DNA of 5,706 bases, taken from Propionibacteriaceae bacterium UBA4569. Lineage in GTDB: Bacteria > Actinomycetota > Actinomycetes > Propionibacteriales > Propionibacteriaceae. The stretch is from contig DGKN01000102.1 of NCBI GenBank assembly GCA_002387005.1, positions 3,242-8,947 on the forward strand, in the 5' to 3' direction. Each line of letters opens with the position of its first letter. The first letter of the stretch is position 1. The position numbers and the translations under genes were made by a program. This document shows, one piece after another, positions 1 through 5,706 of this stretch. The notes beneath the pieces were generated by a model, which saw nothing but the letters and a program-made list of their open reading frames with translations, was not told where the DNA came from and searched no databases.

Positions 1-2407
1 CGGCGACTACTTCAAGAAGGAGGCGATCGAGTTCGCCTGGGAACTGGTCACCAACGAGCAGCACAACGGCGGTTTCGGCTTCGACCCGTCCAAGGTCTGG
101 GTGACCGTGCTCGGCCCCGGCTTCCACCCCGACTACCCCGAGGGTGACAAGGACGCGATCAGCTACTGGAAGTCGGTAGGCATCCCCGCCGAACGCATCC
201 AGGGACGCTCGCTGAAGGACAACTACTGGAACATGGGCGTGCCCGGCCCCGGCGGCCCCTGCTCGGAGATCTACATCGACCGCGGCGCGCAGTTCGGTGC
301 CGACGGTGGGCCCGAGGCGGACGAGGACCGCTTTCTGGAGATCTGGAACCTGGTCTTCCAGCAGGAGGACCTGTCGGCCGTCCGCGCCAAGGACGACTTC
401 GACATCGCCCGCCAGCTGCCCACGCAGAACATCGACACCGGTGCCGGCCTGGAGCGAATCAGCTACCTGCTCCAGGGCAAGGACAACATGTACGAGATCG
501 ACCAGGTCTTCCCGGTGATCGAGCAGGCCGCCGAAATGGCGGGCAAGAAGTACGGCGCCAATGGCGAGGACGACGTCCGCCTGCGCGTCGTGGGCGACCA
601 CGTGCGTTCCGGCCTCATGTTGATGAGCGACGGCGTCACGCCCGGCAATGAGGCGCGCGGCTATGTGCTGCGCCGCCTGCTGCGCCGTTCCATCCGTGCG
701 ATGCGCCTGCTGGGCGTCACCGACAAGGTGCTGCCGGAGCTGCTGACCACCAGCCGCGACCTGATGCACACCAGCTACCCCGACATCGACGCCCAGTGGG
801 ACCGCGTGATCGCCGCCGCCACCGCCGAGGAGGAGTCCTTCCGGCGCACCTTGAACTCGGGCACCCAGCTGTTCGACCTCGCCTCCACCGCAACGAAGGA
901 AGCGGGCCAAAAGACCCTGTCAGGTGACAAGGCCTTCCAGTTGCACGACACCTACGGCTTCCCGATCGACCTGACCCTCGAGATGGCCGCGGAGCAAGGG
1001 CTTGACGTCGACGTCGACCAGTTCAAGACGCTGATGGCCGAGCAGCGCAACCGCGCCAAGGCCGACGCGAAGGCGAAGAAGGGCGGCACGGTCTCAACCG
1101 AGGCCTACAGCCAGCTGCGCGAACAGGGCGAGACTCCCTTCCTCGGCTACACCGACCTGGCGGCTTCCACCACCTTGCGCGGCATCGTGGCGGATGGACG
1201 GGTCGCAGACCGCGCGACCGCCGGCCAGACCGTCGAACTGGTGTTGGGCGAGACCCCCTTCTACGCCGAGTCCGGCGGGCAGGATTCCGACGCGGGCAGC
1301 CTGTTCATCGACGGCGTCAGCCTCGACGTCGTGGACGTGCAGCGTCCGGTGCCCGGCCTGATCGTCCACAAGGTCATCGTCCCCGAGGGCGCCGAGTTCG
1401 GCGTCGGGTCTGCGGTGGACGCGACCGTGGACCCCTTCCACCGCCTCGGCTCTTGCCAGGCGCACTCCGCAACCCACGTCGTGCACGCCGCCCTGCGTGA
1501 GCTCGTCGGCCCGACGGCCACCCAGGCCGGCTCGTACAACAAGCCCGGTTACCTGCGCTTCGACTACTCCTCCCAGCACGGGCTGTCGGATGCGCTCAAG
1601 GCCGAGCTCGAGGAGCGTTGCAACATCGCGATCCGCGACGACCTGGCGGTCACGGCACAGTCGATGAAGCTCGACGATGCCAAGGCGATGGGCGCGATGG
1701 CGATGTTCGGGGAGAAGTACCCCGCCATCGTCCGGATGGTCGAGATGGGGGGGGCATGGAGCCGTGAGCTGTGTGGTGGAACCCACGTGGCGCACTCCTC
1801 CCAGATCGGCATGCTGACCCTGGTCGGTGAGCAGTCGATCGGTTCGGGCGCTCGCCGCGTCGAGGCGCTGGTCTCCACCGACGCCTTCAAGCACATGGCC
1901 GCCGAGCGCGCGCTGGTGGCGCAGCTGACCGATGTGCTGAAGACCCAGCCCGACCAGCTCACCGAACGCGTCGAGCGGATGGTCGCGCAGCTGAAGGATG
2001 CCGAGAAGCAGATCGCCGAGCTCAAGGCCCAGCAGCTTCTGGCCGGCATCGGCGACATCCTGGCCGGTGCGCACGACGTCAATGGCTACACCGTCATCAC
2101 CCATCAGGTTCCCGGGGTGGGCGGCAACGAGCTGCGCAACCTGGCCACCGAGCTACGGGGACGCCTCGGTGACGTCGCGTCGGTCGTGGCGCTGGTTGGT
2201 GGGACGGACGACAAGCCCGCCATCATCGTCGCCACCAGCCCCGCCGCCCGAGACAAGGGCGCCAAGGCCGGTGTGCTGATCGGCGCCGCAGCCCCCTTGC
2301 TGGGTGGTCGTGGCGGTGGCAAGGACGACCTGGCGCAGGGCGGTGGCACGAATCGTGCCGGTGCCGTGGACGCATTGAAGGCCGTCGAGCAGGCCCTGGC
2401 CGGCTGA
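1..2407 (+). CDS. alaS: Alanyl-tRNA synthetase, 5'-truncated by the window edge
   Basis: Class II synthetase that charges tRNA-Ala with alanine in the cytoplasm and hydrolyses mischarged Ser/Gly-tRNA-Ala. The first complete codon is at base 2 (GDYFKKEAIEFAW...), and the frame is open to the left edge, so the GTG at 101 is an internal valine, not the start. 801 residues are visible; the family is usually about 880-900, so roughly 90 N-terminal residues, including class II motif 1, lie outside. Window-residue numbering: aminoacylation-domain PGPGGPCSEI 81-90; GDHVR 198-202; motif 3 GNEARGYVLRRL 215-226; editing-domain zinc ligands HSATH (H488, H492) and CGGTH (C591, H595); IGSGARRVEAL after it; a charged coiled-coil-like linker 653-680; glycine-rich C-terminal (C-Ala/DHHA1) segment 768-801. 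All key residues are intact and no frameshift is visible. A run of eight Gs lies at 1747-1754. ruvX follows after 21 bases. Identification is certain. Confidence 0.98.
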   Translation, partial: GDYFKKEAIEFAWELVTNEQHNGGFGFDPSKVWVTVLGPGFHPDYPEGDKDAISYWKSVGIPAERIQGRSLKDNYWNMGVPGPGGPCSEIYIDRGAQFGADGGPEADEDRFLEIWNLVFQQEDLSAVRAKDDFDIARQLPTQNIDTGAGLERISYLLQGKDNMYEIDQVFPVIEQAAEMAGKKYGANGEDDVRLRVVGDHVRSGLMLMSDGVTPGNEARGYVLRRLLRRSIRAMRLLGVTDKVLPELLTTSRDLMHTSYPDIDAQWDRVIAAATAEEESFRRTLNSGTQLFDLASTATKEAGQKTLSGDKAFQLHDTYGFPIDLTLEMAAEQGLDVDVDQFKTLMAEQRNRAKADAKAKKGGTVSTEAYSQLREQGETPFLGYTDLAASTTLRGIVADGRVADRATAGQTVELVLGETPFYAESGGQDSDAGSLFIDGVSLDVVDVQRPVPGLIVHKVIVPEGAEFGVGSAVDATVDPFHRLGSCQAHSATHVVHAALRELVGPTATQAGSYNKPGYLRFDYSSQHGLSDALKAELEERCNIAIRDDLAVTAQSMKLDDAKAMGAMAMFGEKYPAIVRMVEMGGAWSRELCGGTHVAHSSQIGMLTLVGEQSIGSGARRVEALVSTDAFKHMAAERALVAQLTDVLKTQPDQLTERVERMVAQLKDAEKQIAELKAQQLLAGIGDILAGAHDVNGYTVITHQVPGVGGNELRNLATELRGRLGDVASVVALVGGTDDKPAIIVATSPAARDKGAKAGVLIGAAAPLLGGRGGGKDDLAQGGGTNRAGAVDALKAVEQALAG
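2345..2359. repeat. 15-bp inverted repeat inside the alaS 3' end
   Basis: Bases 2345-2351 (GGCACGA) and 2353-2359 (TCGTGCC) are exact reverse complements around a single A at 2352. It lies in codons for G-T-N-R-A, about 45 bases before the alaS stop. As DNA it has the symmetry of a dimeric-regulator half-site pair; as RNA it would give a 5-bp stem with a 5-base loop, without a U-tract, so it is not a typical terminator. The repeat is certain; any function is inference and chance is quite possible in GC-rich coding DNA. Confidence 0.5.
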
Positions 2408-2414
2408 CCCCCCC

Positions 2415-2420
2415 GAGAAG
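2415..2420 (+). promoter_or_regulatory. Ribosome binding site of ruvX
   Basis: GAGAAG ends 8 bases before the TTG at 2429, in the 21-base alaS-ruvX spacer, just after a run of seven Cs (2408-2414). It supports TTG 2429 as the start. That TTG is also the only ATG/GTG/TTG codon in this frame between the alaS stop and the conserved LDWG motif. Confidence 0.6.
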
Positions 2421-2428
2421 CCGACCTC

Positions 2429-2878
2429 TTGCTGACGACAACTGGCGCGCTCGTCGCGCTCGACTGGGGCAAGGCCCGGATCGGCGTCGCCGCGTGCGAT
2501 GCCGGCCGGGTCCTCGCCTACCCGGTCGACACGATCCAGAACCTGCCCAGGGATCCAGCGCAGACCTTGCGCCGGGTGCAGCAGGTGGTGGCCGAGTACG
2601 AGCCGGTGGAGGTGCTGCTCGGGCTGCCGATCGACTTGCGCGGAGCAGAGGGTGTCGCGGCGCAGGCGATGCGGGAGGTCGCCGACCAGCTGGCCGCCGC
2701 GCTCGCACCGCTGCCCGTCACGCTCGTCGACGAACGCCTCACCAGCGCGACCGCCCACCAGCGGCTCGCGGAAGCAGGAAAGAATTCCCGCCAACGGCGG
2801 GGGATGATTGACCAGATGGCGGCAGTTGCCATATTGGAACAAGCACTGGCCCAAGGTTCTAAGGGGACGCGGAGTTGA
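2429..2878 (+). CDS. ruvX: RuvX/YqgF-family RNase H-fold nuclease (putative pre-16S rRNA nuclease / Holliday junction resolvase)
   Basis: 149 residues, a normal length for the family (about 140-170). Members have an RNase H-like fold; the E. coli protein is implicated in 5'-end maturation of 16S rRNA, and mycobacterial RuvX has been described as a Holliday junction resolvase. Visible signatures: LVALDWGKARIGVA (residues 8-21, with acidic D12 on the first strand), LLGLPIDLRG in mid-protein, VDERLTSA with D101/E102, and MIDQMAAVAIL with D128. Together these give the expected acidic active-site set. Start TTG 2429 has GAGAAG 8 bases upstream; CTG 2432 is a weaker alternative. The stop overlaps the mltG start by four bases (TTGA), indicating coupled translation. 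The 3' end carries the only ATA codon I can find in the window, a local AT-rich spot. Family assignment is firm; which of the two activities dominates cannot be read from sequence. Confidence 0.95.
   Translation: MLTTTGALVALDWGKARIGVAACDAGRVLAYPVDTIQNLPRDPAQTLRRVQQVVAEYEPVEVLLGLPIDLRGAEGVAAQAMREVADQLAAALAPLPVTLVDERLTSATAHQRLAEAGKNSRQRRGMIDQMAAVAILEQALAQGSKGTRS
2808..2835 (+). promoter_or_regulatory. Candidate internal promoter for mltG-aroE-aroC (weak)
   Basis: TTGACC at 2808-2813 matches five of six bases of the TTGACA -35 box. After a 16-base spacer, CATATT at 2830-2835 matches four of six of TATAAT. Transcription would start near 2842, about 33 bases before the mltG TTG. The -35 bases also encode the conserved I-D-Q of RuvX, so that match may be coincidental; the AT-rich -10 bases use an ATA codon that is rare in this GC-rich sequence. 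Inference only. Confidence 0.2.
2861..2867 (+). promoter_or_regulatory. Ribosome binding site of mltG
   Basis: AAGGGGA, whose AAGGGG core ends 8 bases before TTG 2875, lies inside the last codons of ruvX. An in-frame TAA at 2860-2862 excludes any earlier mltG start, and no other start codon lies between it and 2875. The site and the TTG therefore confirm each other. Confidence 0.65.
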
Positions 2879-3999
2879 GCCTGTTCACCGACAACAACGG
2901 CAACACCAACTGGAAGAAGATCGGCTACCACGCCCGGAGCGCCTTCGCGGTGCTGCTGAGCCTCGCGGTCCTGTTCGCCGGGGCATGGTTCGCCTACTCC
3001 AAGGCCAGCGATGCCTACACCTCCTGGAAGACCGCGGACGACTACCCCGGCCCCGGCGGCACCCCGGTGATGATCCAGATCGTCGAGGAGAGCACCGGCG
3101 CCGACATCGCCAACACCCTGCTCGACAACGACATCATCAAGTCGCGCAAGGCCTTCAACAAGGCCTACGAGAGCAACGAGCAGTCGAAGTCGATCCAGGC
3201 GGGCTACTACAAGCTGGCCACGCAAATCCCCGCGGCCGATGCGATCGCCTACCTGTTGGACGGCCAGCACGTCGTCCGCAACCAGCTCACCGTGCCCGAG
3301 GGCATGTGGCTGGATGACTCACTGGCGCTGATCAGCAAGAAGACCAAGATCCCGGTGGCGAGCTTCAAGAAGCTGCTTGATGACCCGAAGGTCGTCGGCT
3401 ACCCGTCCTATGTCAAGGACCCCGAGGGCTTCCTGTACCCCGAGACCTACGAGATCGGCCAGAAGCCGACCGCGACCAGCATCCTCAAGCTGATGTCGAC
3501 CCAGTACAAGGCCGTGGCGAAGACCAACGACCTGGTCGCCAAGGCGGAGAAGCTGGGACGTACCCCCGAGGAGATCATCACCGTCGCCTCGATCATCGAG
3601 GGCGAGGTGAACAAGGCGGAGTATTTGCCGATGGTCGCCAGCGCGATCTACAACCGTCTGGATGACGGGGAAAAGCTCGAGCTCGACTCGACGGCGCACT
3701 ACGGCCTGAAGATCCCCAACGACGAGCCCCTGCCGGCGAACTTCACCACGAAGGACTTCGCGTACAACACCTACCTGTACCAGGGGCTGCCCCCGGGCCC
3801 GATCGGGTCTCCGGGCGAGGCGGCGATCAAGGCGGCACTGAACCCCGCCGACACCGACTACAAGTTCTGGGTGGCGGTGAATCTGGAGACGGGCGAGACG
3901 AAGTTCGCCAAGACCTTCCAGCAGCACCAGAAGAATGTCGCGGCCTTCGAGGCCTGGTGCAAGAAGGCCACCGACAAGTCCGGCTGCCCGACCGGCTGA
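2875..3999 (+). CDS. mltG: Endolytic murein transglycosylase MltG (YceG family)
   Basis: 374-residue inner-membrane enzyme that cuts nascent glycan strands within the chain, leaving 1,6-anhydroMurNAc ends; proposed to release or terminate new peptidoglycan strands. A short cytoplasmic tail (1-21, with KK and R) precedes one membrane segment (about 22-41, AFAVLLSLAVLFAGAWFAY); the rest is extracytoplasmic. A LysM-like/YceG N-terminal part (about 62-110) is followed by LTVPEGMW, PEGFLYPETYEI, the catalytic stretch VASIIEGEV (E242 aligns with the catalytic Glu of the E. coli enzyme; E244 is the second conserved Glu), AIYNRL, LELDSTAHYGL, YNTYLYQGLPPGPIGSPG and AALNPA. The tail holds the protein's only two cysteines, C362 and C371. 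The cytoplasmic N-terminus is short compared with the long tails of some actinobacterial homologues. TTG 2875 is forced as start by a TAA at 2860. It overlaps ruvX by 4 bases and aroE by 1. Confidence 0.96.
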   Translation: MSLFTDNNGNTNWKKIGYHARSAFAVLLSLAVLFAGAWFAYSKASDAYTSWKTADDYPGPGGTPVMIQIVEESTGADIANTLLDNDIIKSRKAFNKAYESNEQSKSIQAGYYKLATQIPAADAIAYLLDGQHVVRNQLTVPEGMWLDDSLALISKKTKIPVASFKKLLDDPKVVGYPSYVKDPEGFLYPETYEIGQKPTATSILKLMSTQYKAVAKTNDLVAKAEKLGRTPEEIITVASIIEGEVNKAEYLPMVASAIYNRLDDGEKLELDSTAHYGLKIPNDEPLPANFTTKDFAYNTYLYQGLPPGPIGSPGEAAIKAALNPADTDYKFWVAVNLETGETKFAKTFQQHQKNVAAFEAWCKKATDKSGCPTG

Positions 4000-4844
4000 T
4001 GCCTGACTCGCAAGACTCCGCATTCCAGTGCGGGGTGATCGGCCATCCGGCCGGTCACTCCCTCTCGCCGGCCCTGCACCGGGCCGCGTACCGCGAGCTC
4101 GGGCTGAACTGGACCTACGACGCCCACGACCTCGCCCCCGAGGATCTGGACCATTTCGTCGGCCATCTCGACGGGTCGTGGCGCGGGCTCAGCGTCACGA
4201 TGCCGCACAAGGAGGCGATCCGGGGCTGGGGGGAGGCCAACGAGCTGGTCGAGCTGACCGGCGTGGCCAACACCTTGGTGTTGAACAACCCAGAGCTGGG
4301 GCGACCCGTCGTGCGCAACACCGACGTGGGTGGCTTCCTGACGGCCTTCGCCGCCGCGGGCATCGAATCCGCCGATTCCGCGACCGTCGTTGGGGCCGGC
4401 GCCACGGCCCGGTCGGCCGTGGTGGCGCTGCGGGAGATGGGCGTCGAGCGGGTGCTCGTCCTGGCCAGGAGCCCGCAGCGCGCATCGGGCCTGAAGGACC
4501 TCGCCTCCAACCGCCTGGGGATGGTGTGCGGGGTCCGTCCGCTCGAGTCCGGACAGGTGCTGCCGGCCGACCTGCTCGTCTCCACCGTCCCCTCGGACGG
4601 AGTCACGGAACTGGCCGAGCCGCTCGCCACCAGCGCGCAGGCCGTCTTCGACGTGATCTACCACCCCTGGCCGACCGCGCTGGCGCGGATCGCTGCCGAG
4701 GGTGGCCGTCCGGTCGTCACCGGGCTGGATCTGCTGGCCGGCCAGGCCGTCGAACAGGTGCGCCTGATGACCGGGGGAGAGGTGGCCTTCGAGCTGCTGC
4801 GTTCTGCGGGTCAAGAAGAACTCCGGCGGCGCGGCGACCTCTGA
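3999..4844 (+). CDS. aroE: Shikimate dehydrogenase (NADP+)
   Basis: 281 residues, usual for AroE. It reduces 3-dehydroshikimate to shikimate with NADPH, the fourth step of the shikimate pathway, in the cytoplasm. Shikimate-binding SLSP (S21, S23) lies after [15 protein letters not shown] contains catalytic K71; TGVANTLV contains N91; NTDVGG contains D109, the catalytic Asp partner. The Rossmann domain has VGAGATAR (131-138). The cofactor-selecting loop reads ARS (157-159) instead of the common NRT, keeping the basic R158, and STVPSDG (195-201) replaces the common NATPx[11 protein letters not shown] (Y221) and [12 protein letters not shown] (Q249) complete the substrate pocket. All catalytic residues are present. 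Start ATG 3999 shares its A with the mltG stop (TGATG) and no purine-rich site precedes it, so translation probably depends on reinitiation. A GTG at 3957 would add 14 residues inside mltG and is less likely. Confidence 0.96.
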   Translation: MPDSQDSAFQCGVIGHPAGHSLSPALHRAAYRELGLNWTYDAHDLAPEDLDHFVGHLDGSWRGLSVTMPHKEAIRGWGEANELVELTGVANTLVLNNPELGRPVVRNTDVGGFLTAFAAAGIESADSATVVGAGATARSAVVALREMGVERVLVLARSPQRASGLKDLASNRLGMVCGVRPLESGQVLPADLLVSTVPSDGVTELAEPLATSAQAVFDVIYHPWPTALARIAAEGGRPVVTGLDLLAGQAVEQVRLMTGGEVAFELLRSAGQEELRRRGDL

Positions 4845-4847
4845 GAG
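4843..4847 (+). promoter_or_regulatory. Weak ribosome binding site of aroC
   Basis: GAGAG overlaps the aroE stop codon (4842-4844) and ends 10 bases before the aroC ATG at 4858. It is a short match, but it is the only purine-rich block in the 13-base aroE-aroC gap. Confidence 0.4.
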
Positions 4848-4857
4848 ACTGTCCGGC

Positions 4858-5706
4858 ATGTTGCGCTACATGACCGCCGGTGAGTCCCATGGCCAGGCGC
4901 TGGTCGCCACGATCGAGGGCATCCCCGCCCACGTCCGCGTCTCCAGCGACGAGATCCGCCATGCGCTGGCCCGGCGTCGGCTCGGCGCTGGCCGCGGCGC
5001 ACGGATGAAGTTCGAGGCGGACGAGGTGACGATGGTCGCCGGATTCCGCCACGGCGAGACCTTGGGCAGCCCGATCGCGATCATGGTGGGCAACACCGAG
5101 TGGCCCAAGTGGGAGCAGGTGATGAGCCCCGACGAGGTCGACCCGGAGGTGCTCTCCCAGCTGGCGCGCAACGAGAAGCTCACCCGTCCGCGCCCGGGCC
5201 ACGCCGACCTGGCCGGCATGCAGAAGTACGACTGGGACGAGGCCCGTCCCTTGCTGGAGCGTGCCTCGGCGCGCGAGACCGCCGCTCGTGTCGCGATCGG
5301 CCAGGTGGCCAAGAACTTCCTGCAGCAGGCAGCTGGCATCACGGTGCTGAGCCACGTCGTGGAACTGGGCCCGGTCAAGGCCGCGCAGACCTTCCCGATG
5401 CTGGACGACCTCGAGCGCATCGACGCCGACCCCCTGCGCTGCAACGATCCCGAGGCTGCCGTGCTGATGCAGGCGGAGGTGGAGGCCTGCCACAAGGAGG
5501 GCGACACCCTCGGCGGCATCGTCGAGGTGCTGGCCTGGGGGCTGCCCCCGGGCCTGGGCTCGCACTCACAGGGTGACCGTCGTCTGGACGCCCGTCTGGC
5601 CGGTGCGTTGATGGGCATCCAGGCCATCAAGGGCGTCGAGCTCGGCGACGGCTTCGACCTGGCTCGCGTCCGCGGTTCGCAAGCGCATGACGAGATCGTC
5701 CCCGGT
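4858..5706 (+). CDS. aroC: Chorismate synthase, 3'-truncated by the window edge
   Basis: 283 residues are visible with no stop; the family is about 400 residues in actinobacteria, so roughly 115 C-terminal residues lie beyond the window. The enzyme converts EPSP to chorismate, the seventh and last shikimate-pathway step, and needs reduced FMN. Start ATG 4858 gives the typical [13 protein letters not shown]-terminus, with catalytic H11. Further signatures: [12 protein letters not shown] (39-50), [13 protein letters not shown] VGNTEWPKW (77-85), [10 protein letters not shown] with the second catalytic H115, [12 protein letters not shown] (135-146), [30 protein letters not shown] and [14 protein letters not shown] (253-266), then GSQAHDE. 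H11 and H115 fall at the same positions as in the M. tuberculosis enzyme. It lies 13 bases after aroE and is probably cotranscribed; aroK and aroB would be expected next by analogy with other actinobacteria, but are not in the window. Confidence 0.97.
   Translation, partial: MLRYMTAGESHGQALVATIEGIPAHVRVSSDEIRHALARRRLGAGRGARMKFEADEVTMVAGFRHGETLGSPIAIMVGNTEWPKWEQVMSPDEVDPEVLSQLARNEKLTRPRPGHADLAGMQKYDWDEARPLLERASARETAARVAIGQVAKNFLQQAAGITVLSHVVELGPVKAAQTFPMLDDLERIDADPLRCNDPEAAVLMQAEVEACHKEGDTLGGIVEVLAWGLPPGLGSHSQGDRRLDARLAGALMGIQAIKGVELGDGFDLARVRGSQAHDEIVPG

Noticed and set aside
101..103. GTG as the start of a 768-residue protein
   Set aside because: The same frame continues upstream to the window edge with conserved AlaS sequence (GDYFKKEAIEFAW), so this is an internal valine codon.
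1004..1018. Tandem, palindromic GTCGAC repeat in alaS
   Set aside because: It is fully explained by alternating Asp (GAC) and Val (GTC) codons in D-V-D-V-D.
1094..2104. Long open frame on the minus strand (336 codons) opposite alaS
   Set aside because: It lies wholly antisense to the AlaS editing domain. Its translation is biased toward G, A, V, L, R, D and H with no recognisable motif, as expected from the complement of GC-rich coding DNA.
2408..2428. C7 run and spacer after alaS as a possible terminator
   Set aside because: The spacer is only 21 bases, has no hairpin and no T-tract, and contains the ruvX ribosome binding site.
3798..3807. CCCGATCGGG palindrome in mltG
   Set aside because: It falls in the codons of the conserved GLPPGPIG motif. 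Short GC palindromes are expected by chance at this base composition.
3957..3998. Upstream GTG start for aroE
   Set aside because: It would add 14 residues encoded within the mltG 3' end that match nothing in the AroE N-terminus. ATG 3999 gives the normal family length and the typical overlap.
3858..4859. Long open frame on the minus strand (333 codons) opposite aroE
   Set aside because: It is antisense to a clear aroE with intact catalytic motifs, is low in complexity, and shows no family signature.

Overview
The window is a GC-rich, gene-dense stretch from a high-GC Gram-positive bacterium (Actinomycetota). Codons mostly end in G or C. The protein signatures, such as the [12 protein letters not shown] start of chorismate synthase, and the gene order alaS-ruvX-mltG-aroE-aroC, match the arrangement known from actinobacteria such as Mycobacterium. 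A propionibacterial relative is possible because aroE is followed directly by aroC, but this is a guess: no 16S or species marker is present.

Layout, all on the + strand: (1) alaS, alanyl-tRNA synthetase, missing its N-terminus at the left edge (to 2407); (2) ruvX/yqgF, RNase H-fold nuclease (2429-2878); (3) mltG, membrane-anchored endolytic murein transglycosylase (2875-3999); (4) aroE, shikimate dehydrogenase (3999-4844); (5) aroC, chorismate synthase, running off the right edge (4858-5706). The gaps are +21, -4, -1 and +13 bases, so there is no room for a conventional promoter or terminator between genes, and the set reads as one operon. No stretch over 21 bases is non-coding. I see no tRNA, rRNA, CRISPR array, insertion sequence or attachment site.

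The genes do not form one pathway. alaS (translation), ruvX (pre-16S rRNA processing or recombination) and mltG (peptidoglycan strand release) are housekeeping genes. aroE and aroC supply steps four and seven of the shikimate pathway to chorismate. The linkage is best read as a conserved housekeeping cluster with translational coupling at the ruvX/mltG and mltG/aroE junctions.

I do not see an undescribed system here. The observations worth a second look are modest: consecutive TTG starts, with the mltG start forced by an upstream stop; an isolated AT-rich spot with a candidate internal promoter at the end of ruvX; a 15-bp inverted repeat near the alaS 3' end; a run of eight Gs inside alaS; a lone cysteine pair in the MltG tail; an aroE start without a visible ribosome binding site; and a variant cofactor-binding region in AroE.
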